Program-made: the position numbers and the translations under genes | Shown: piece after piece, positions 6,564 to 10,421 of the stretch | Layout: the number at the start of each line of letters is the position of its first letter | Position numbering within the stretch: position 1 is the first letter of the stretch | Origin: Alphaproteobacteria bacterium | Lineage (GTDB): Bacteria; Pseudomonadota; Alphaproteobacteria; Rhodospirillales; Rhodospirillaceae | Direction: 5' to 3' | Assembly: GCA_003250275.1 (NCBI GenBank) | Contig: QKGW01000009.1 | Location: forward strand, 1 to 10,421 | DNA: 10,421 nt | The notes under the pieces: model-generated | What the model saw: only the letters and a program-made list of their open reading frames with translations | What the model was told of the DNA's origin: nothing | Databases searched by the model: none

Positions 6564-6583
6564 TGGGTTGCCTCGCGTGTCAA
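6555..6583 (-). promoter_or_regulatory. Candidate metX promoter with consensus -35
   Basis: On the minus strand a perfect TTGACA (6583-6578) is followed after 17 bases by TTAGCT (6560-6555), a poor -10 match. Transcription would start near 6548, giving a leader of about 45 bases to the ATG at 6502. In alphaproteobacteria a strong -35 often compensates for a weak -10. Confidence 0.38.
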
Positions 6584-6621
6584 CGCCTGATTTCGCGGGG
6601 ATTGGAAAGGCTCTTGCCGCG

Positions 6622-7491
6622 ATGGCTACGGACGATCAACAACTTGAAGCTCTGCGGCGCGAAGTCGATGCGATCGACGACGCGCTTCACGACCTGTTGA
6701 TGCGCCGCACCGAGGCGGTTCTCAAGATCGGCACCCACAAGCGCGACGGCGAGAGCGACGAATTCGTCCTCACCCGGCCCGGACGCGAGGCGACCGTGCT
6801 GCGCCGCCTCGTCGCGCGCCACAGGGGGCCGTTCCCCTCCGACGTCGTCGCGCACATCTGGCGCGAGATCATCGGCACCCTGATGCGGGTGCAGGGGCCG
6901 TTCTCGGTGGCGGTGTTCATGCCCGAGCGCGGCTCCGGCTATCTCGAAATCGCCCGCGATCACTACGGCTCCTACACCGAAACCGTCTCCTACCAGGCGG
7001 CGGGCCGCGTGCTCAAGGCGGTGGCCGAGGGCGCGGCGGCGGTGGCGGTGCTGCCGCTGCCCGGCGAGACCTCCGCCGAGGCGTGGTGGCCGGCCCTGAT
7101 CGGCGACGCCAAGCCGCGGATGCAGGTGGTCGCGCGTCTGCCGTTCTGCGGCCCCGGCCCGGGGCGCGGCGGCGAGATCGAGGCGTTCGCGGTCGCCCCG
7201 GTGGCGCCCGAGGAAACCGGCGACGACCGCTCGCTGCTCGCGGTCGAGACCCGCTCCGAAGTTTCGCGGACCCAGCTCAACGCCAAGCTCGCCAACGCCG
7301 GGCTGGCGATCCTCCACTACTGGGACGCCCGCTCCTTCGCCCCCGACGCCCGCGTCCACCTGATCGAGGTGGGCGGGCTCGTCGTCGATTCCGATCCGCG
7401 CATCGTGCGCCTTGCCCACGGCAACGACGAATCGGTGCGATACGTGCGCTGCATCGGTGCTTACGCCACGCCGCTTCATTGCCCGCGGTAA
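6622..7491 (+). CDS. Chorismate mutase (AroQ) with degenerate dehydratase and ACT-like C-terminus
   Basis: Converts chorismate to prephenate for phenylalanine and tyrosine. It has 289 residues. Residues 7-91 are an AroQ chorismate mutase whose key positions fit E. coli PheA: R12, R29, K40, R55, E56 and Q91. The remainder reads like the second half of a P-protein. FSVAVFMPERGSGYLEIARDH, then RVLKAVAEGAAAVAVLPLPGE, resemble the first lobe of prephenate dehydratase (about 94-150). EIEAFAVAP (185-193) sits where the dehydratase TRF motif should be, and about 202-285 resembles an ACT domain, ending RYVRCIGAYATPL. The second dehydratase lobe seems absent and TRF is lost, so dehydratase activity is unlikely; ligand sensing is possible. 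The ATG at 6622 has GGAAAGG 10 bases upstream. An in-frame TTG at 6568 is disfavoured: it lies near the expected transcription start and has no such site. hisC and tyrC follow. Confidence 0.88.
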   Translation: MATDDQQLEALRREVDAIDDALHDLLMRRTEAVLKIGTHKRDGESDEFVLTRPGREATVLRRLVARHRGPFPSDVVAHIWREIIGTLMRVQGPFSVAVFMPERGSGYLEIARDHYGSYTETVSYQAAGRVLKAVAEGAAAVAVLPLPGETSAEAWWPALIGDAKPRMQVVARLPFCGPGPGRGGEIEAFAVAPVAPEETGDDRSLLAVETRSEVSRTQLNAKLANAGLAILHYWDARSFAPDARVHLIEVGGLVVDSDPRIVRLAHGNDESVRYVRCIGAYATPLHCPR

Positions 7492-7509
7492 CGGCGTTTT
7501 CTGGCGGCC

Positions 7510-7535
7510 GCCGGGACCGCCGCGTCCCTCCCGGC
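7510..7535 (+). other. Hairpin between chorismate mutase gene and hisC
   Basis: GCCGGGA (7510-7516) pairs perfectly with TCCCGGC (7529-7535) across a 12-base loop, and CAAATCC rather than a T-run follows. It could be a weak terminator, an mRNA processing site, or chance in GC-rich DNA. It sits in the 87-base gap before hisC. Confidence 0.22.
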
Positions 7536-7578
7536 AAATCCGTATGAACCCACAGAGAGAAGATGTGAAAGCGAGTAT

Positions 7579-8670
7579 ATGATGACGGCTCCTATTCCGC
7601 GTCCCGGCATTCTCGATATCAAGGCCTACCAGGGCGGTCGCTCGAAGCTGGACGGCGTGGCGCACGTTGCGAAGTTGTCCTCGAACGAGGGCGCTCTCGG
7701 CGCCAGCCCCCGTGCACGGGCGGCGTATCAGGCGGTGGCGGCGGAGTTGCATCGATACCCCGACGGCGGCAGCGAGGCGTTGCGCGCCGCGCTCGGCCGC
7801 CGCTTCGGCCTCGACCCGGCGCGCATCGTCTGCGGCGCGGGGTCCGACGAGCTGATCGGCCTGCTGACCCACTCCTACGCCGGTCCGGGCGACGAGGTGC
7901 TCTACCCCGAGTACGGCTTCGCGATGTACCCGATCTACGCGCGCGTCAACGGCGCGACGCCGGTGAAGGCGCCGGAGACCGACCTCACGGTGAACGTCGA
8001 CGCGCTGCTCGCGGCGGTGACGGACAAGACCCGCATCGTCTTTTTCGCCAACCCCGCCAACCCGACCGGCACGATGATCCCGGCCTCGGAGGTCAAGCGC
8101 CTGCGCGACGGGCTGCGCCCCGACATCCTGCTGGTGATCGATTCCGCCTATTCCGAGTTCGTCACCCGCAACGACTACTCGCCGGGCGCGGAACTCGTCG
8201 ACGCGGGCGAGAACACCGTGATGTGCCGCACCTTCTCGAAGATCTTCGGGATGGGCGCGCTGCGTCTCGGCTGGTGCTACGCGCCGGCGTCGATCGCCGA
8301 CGTGCTCAACCGCGTGCGCGCGCCGTTCAACGTTTCGGCGGCGGCGCAGGCGGCGGGCGTCGCGGCGCTCGAGGACACCGCGTTCTTCGACCTCTGCCTC
8401 GCCCACAACCAGATGTGGCGGCCGTGGCTGACCGAGCGGATCGAGGCCCTCGGCCTCGAAGTCACGCCGTCGTTCGCCAACTTCCTCCTCGTGCACTTCC
8501 CCAAGGGGGACGTGCCGAAGGCCGAGGCCGCGCTCGCCGAACAGGCGGTGCTGGTGCGCGCCGTGGCGGGCTACGGCCTGCCCGACGCGCTGCGCATCTC
8601 GGTCGGCACCGAGGAGGAGAACCGCCGCGTCGTCGCCGGTCTCACCGCCTACAAGGAGGGCGCGGCATGA
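7579..8670 (+). CDS. hisC: Histidinol-phosphate / aromatic aminotransferase (HisC family)
   Basis: A PLP-dependent class I/II aminotransferase of the HisC group with 363 residues, normal length. Marks are AKLSSNEGALG (31-41), GAGSDELI (86-93), NPANPTG (158-164, N161), D188 and Y191 in IDSAYSEF, the PLP lysine K221 in TFSKIFGMGALRLG, R229, and the substrate-carboxylate arginine R339 in LRISVG. HisC enzymes act on histidinol phosphate and often on aromatic 2-oxo acids. Here it lies between a chorismate mutase and tyrC with no other his gene in view, so a role with phenylpyruvate, prephenate or 4-hydroxyphenylpyruvate is likely. A hisC-like/tyrC pairing is also known from Zymomonas. The start is a tandem ATGATG with only a distant purine-rich site (GAGAGAAG). 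It overlaps tyrC by ATGA. Confidence 0.93.
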   Translation: MMTAPIPRPGILDIKAYQGGRSKLDGVAHVAKLSSNEGALGASPRARAAYQAVAAELHRYPDGGSEALRAALGRRFGLDPARIVCGAGSDELIGLLTHSYAGPGDEVLYPEYGFAMYPIYARVNGATPVKAPETDLTVNVDALLAAVTDKTRIVFFANPANPTGTMIPASEVKRLRDGLRPDILLVIDSAYSEFVTRNDYSPGAELVDAGENTVMCRTFSKIFGMGALRLGWCYAPASIADVLNRVRAPFNVSAAAQAAGVAALEDTAFFDLCLAHNQMWRPWLTERIEALGLEVTPSFANFLLVHFPKGDVPKAEAALAEQAVLVRAVAGYGLPDALRISVGTEEENRRVVAGLTAYKEGAA

Positions 8671-9563
8671 GCGAACCCGCAAAGACGCCGCTGTTCGGCA
8701 CCGTCGCCTTCGTCGGCATCGGCCTGATCGGCGCGTCGCTGTCCCTCGCGCTCCGGCGCGGCGGCCTCGCGGGGCGCACGCTCGCGACCTCGCGCCGCCA
8801 GGAAACCCTCGACACCGCGCTCCGCCTCGGCATCGTCGACGACGCCTCGACCGACATCGCGGCGGTGGTGAAGGACGCCGATCTGGTGATGGTGTGCGTG
8901 CCGGTGGGTGCGTGCGGCGAGGTCGCCGAGGCGATCGGCCCGCACCTCAAGCCGGGCGCGATCGTCTCCGACGTCGGCTCGGTGAAGTGCACGGTGATCA
9001 AGGACATGCTGCCGCATCTGCCCGAGGGGGTGACGCTGATCCCCGGGCACCCGCTCGCGGGCACCGAGTTCTCGGGCCCCGAGGCGGGCTTCGCGGAACT
9101 GTTCGAACAGCGCTGGTGCGTGCTCACGCCGCTGCCGTCGACGCCCAAGGGCGCGCTCGACAAGGTCGCGGAGATGTGGCGCGCGGTGGGCTCGAACGTC
9201 GACATGCTCACCCCCGAGCACCACGACCGCGTGCTCGCGATCACCTCGCACCTGCCGCACCTGATCGCCTACACCATCGTCGGCACCGCCACCGATCTCG
9301 GCACCGACTTGAAGCAGGAAGTGATCAAGTATTCCGCCTCCGGCTTCCGCGACTTCACCCGCATCGCCGCGTCCGACCCGGTGATGTGGCGCGACGTGTT
9401 CCTCAACAACAAGGAAGCGGTGCTGGAGGTTCTCCAGCGCTTCACCGAGGACCTCACGGCGTTGCAGCGGGCGATCCGCCGCGGCGAGGGCGACACCCTC
9501 GAACGGCACTTCACCCGCACCCGCGCGATCCGGCGCGGCATCATCGACGCCAAGCAGGCGTAA
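8667..9563 (+). CDS. tyrC: Prephenate/arogenate (cyclohexadienyl) dehydrogenase
   Basis: Oxidatively decarboxylates prephenate to 4-hydroxyphenylpyruvate, or arogenate to tyrosine, with NAD(P)+. It has 298 residues and is a free-standing TyrA-type protein without a chorismate mutase or ACT domain. Marks are the dinucleotide motif GIGLIGAS (17-24), D102 in SDVGSVK, H128 in PGHPLAGTEFSGP (126-138), SHLPHLIAY (194-202, H195 and H198), and SASGFRDFTRIAASDPVMW (223-241) with R228. Prephenate and arogenate preference cannot be told from the sequence by eye. The ATG overlaps the hisC stop (ATGA), with AAGGAGGG (8653-8660) 6 bases before it, so translation should be both coupled and efficient. The open frame extends upstream inside hisC but has no TyrA character there. 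Confidence 0.95.
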   Translation: MSEPAKTPLFGTVAFVGIGLIGASLSLALRRGGLAGRTLATSRRQETLDTALRLGIVDDASTDIAAVVKDADLVMVCVPVGACGEVAEAIGPHLKPGAIVSDVGSVKCTVIKDMLPHLPEGVTLIPGHPLAGTEFSGPEAGFAELFEQRWCVLTPLPSTPKGALDKVAEMWRAVGSNVDMLTPEHHDRVLAITSHLPHLIAYTIVGTATDLGTDLKQEVIKYSASGFRDFTRIAASDPVMWRDVFLNNKEAVLEVLQRFTEDLTALQRAIRRGEGDTLERHFTRTRAIRRGIIDAKQA

Positions 9564-9568
9564 GGGAC

Positions 9569-9594
9569 CGGCGTCCGGGGCGACCCGGACGCCG
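9569..9594 (+). terminator. 11-bp GNRA-capped hairpin after tyrC
   Basis: A perfect stem (CGGCGTCCGGG / CCCGGACGCCG) closes on GCGA, a GNRA tetraloop, 5 bases after the tyrC stop. Only CTTTCG follows, so it is a weak intrinsic terminator by T-tract but a very stable RNA. It ends 10 bases before the next start codon and occupies the place of its ribosome binding site, so it could instead control translation of that gene or protect the 3' end of the upstream message. Confidence 0.6.
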
Positions 9595-9604
9595 CTTTCG
9601 CACG

Positions 9605-10417
9605 ATGACCCAGATCATCCCGATTTCCGACCCCGCCGACCCGCGCGTCGAAGGCTACCGCGAAATTCGCGAGCGCGATCTCGTCGGCCGTGCCGGGCAC
9701 TTCGTCGCCGAGGGCGAGGTGGTGCTCAAGACCCTGCTCTCGGGGCGCTCGCCGCACCGGCTCGCCTCGCTGCTGATCGCCGAGAAGCGCATCGCCGGGC
9801 TGATGCCGCTGCTCGCGCAGTTGCCCGAGGCGGTGCCGGTCTACGCCGCCGCCCAGGCGGTGATGGACGCGACCGTGGGCTTCGCGATCCATCGCGGCAT
9901 CCTCGGCCTCGGCGTGCAGGCGGAACCGCTCGCGCTCGACGCGGCGCTCGCGGCGTTGCCGGAGCGCGCCACCGTGGCGGTGCTTTCGGCGATCGCCAAC
10001 CACGACAACCTCGGCGGCCTCTACCGCAACGCCGCCGCGTTCGGCGTCGATCTGGTAGTCCTCGATTCCGATTGCTGCGATCCCCTCTACCGCAAGGCGA
10101 TCCGCGTTTCGGTCGGCGCGGCGTTGACGGTGCCGACGGTCAAGGGCGGGGCCGCCGCCGGCATCCTCGCCGCGCTCGCGGCGCACGGCTTCGAGATTCT
10201 GGGGTTGTCGCCGCGCGGCGAGACCGTGCTCGCCGACTACCTCCGCCCGGCGCGCGTCGCCGCGGCGTTCGGGGCCGAGGGGCCGGGGCTGCCGGAGGCG
10301 GTGCTGGCGCGCACCCGCACGGTGCGCATTCCGATGGCGGCGGGCTTCGATTCCCTCAACGTCGCGACGACGGCGGGGATCGTGCTGCATCACCTCAGCC
10401 GAGACCCCCGAGGGTGA
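9605..10417 (+). CDS. TrmH/SpoU-family RNA 2'-O-methyltransferase
   Basis: A 270-residue SPOUT-superfamily protein that should methylate a ribose 2'-OH in rRNA or tRNA with SAM. An N-terminal substrate-binding region (about 10-110, with HFVAEGEVVLKTLL) precedes the knotted catalytic domain. Motif 1 is NHDNLGGLYRNAAAFG (132-147) with the catalytic-type R141. CCDPLYRKAIRVSVGA (157-172) is typical of the group. Motif 2 is EGPGLP (225-230), and motif 3 is RIPMAAGFDSLNVATTAGI (241-259). The target nucleotide cannot be assigned. The ATG at 9605 has no Shine-Dalgarno sequence because the preceding hairpin fills that space, which makes its translation initiation unusual. It lies 41 bases after tyrC and may be partly cotranscribed with it. 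The gene is complete, ending 4 bases before the window edge. Confidence 0.93.
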   Translation: MTQIIPISDPADPRVEGYREIRERDLVGRAGHFVAEGEVVLKTLLSGRSPHRLASLLIAEKRIAGLMPLLAQLPEAVPVYAAAQAVMDATVGFAIHRGILGLGVQAEPLALDAALAALPERATVAVLSAIANHDNLGGLYRNAAAFGVDLVVLDSDCCDPLYRKAIRVSVGAALTVPTVKGGAAAGILAALAAHGFEILGLSPRGETVLADYLRPARVAAAFGAEGPGLPEAVLARTRTVRIPMAAGFDSLNVATTAGIVLHHLSRDPRG

Positions 10418-10421
10418 CGAC

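Noticed and set aside
6503..6621. SAM-II or other SAM riboswitch upstream of metX
   Set aside because: SAM-II elements precede met genes in many Alphaproteobacteria, but the conserved pseudoknot core is not visible on the minus strand here.
7544..7582. Aromatic amino acid attenuator leader peptide before hisC
   Set aside because: The 12-residue frame has no Phe, Tyr, Trp or His, and the nearby hairpin precedes it rather than forming alternatives after it.
6580..8682. 700-codon minus-strand frame opposite the aromatic cluster
   Set aside because: It is antisense to three well-supported genes, and its translation is Arg/Gly/His-rich without domains.

Overview
This is a gene-dense, strongly GC-rich chromosomal window, best read as ordinary housekeeping DNA of an alphaproteobacterium, probably of the Rhodospirillales type. 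That assignment is an inference. It rests on four things: the base composition, a paired metX-metW, a chorismate mutase-hisC-tyrC cluster, and a small HTH regulator of the HVGSRIRERR type common in that class. I see no insertion sequence, phage gene, CRISPR array, tRNA or rRNA gene.

Left part (1-3073). A secreted FGE/SUMF1-fold protein without the catalytic cysteines (22-696) converges on an XRE-family regulator (713-1093, minus strand). A 434-base gap follows; it holds a good sigma70-like promoter with a perfect TTGC-N3-GCAA palindrome between its -35 and -10 boxes. Next come phbB, which makes the polyhydroxybutyrate precursor (R)-3-hydroxybutyryl-CoA, and uppP, which recycles undecaprenyl pyrophosphate for the cell envelope. 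These two are 19 bases apart and probably cotranscribed.

Middle (3070-6502). gloB (glyoxalase II, minus strand) shares a CTAG double stop with uppP. It is divergent from an uncharacterised SAM methyltransferase (3935-4750), which runs 65 bases into the end of metW. metX and metW (minus strand) overlap by ATGA and carry out or support homoserine acylation for methionine synthesis.

Right part (6622-10417). An aromatic amino acid cluster runs on the plus strand: an AroQ-type chorismate mutase with an unusual C-terminal half, a HisC-type aminotransferase, and TyrC (prephenate/arogenate dehydrogenase) overlapping hisC by ATGA. Together they would take chorismate to prephenate and on towards tyrosine, with HisC as the probable transaminase. 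An 11-bp GNRA-capped hairpin then separates tyrC from a TrmH/SpoU-family RNA methyltransferase.

The strongest unusual item is the chorismate mutase. After its intact catalytic domain it carries what looks like an internally deleted, catalytically dead prephenate dehydratase domain and a divergent ACT domain, like a bifunctional P-protein reduced to a chorismate mutase with a sensor. No wholly new system is evident.
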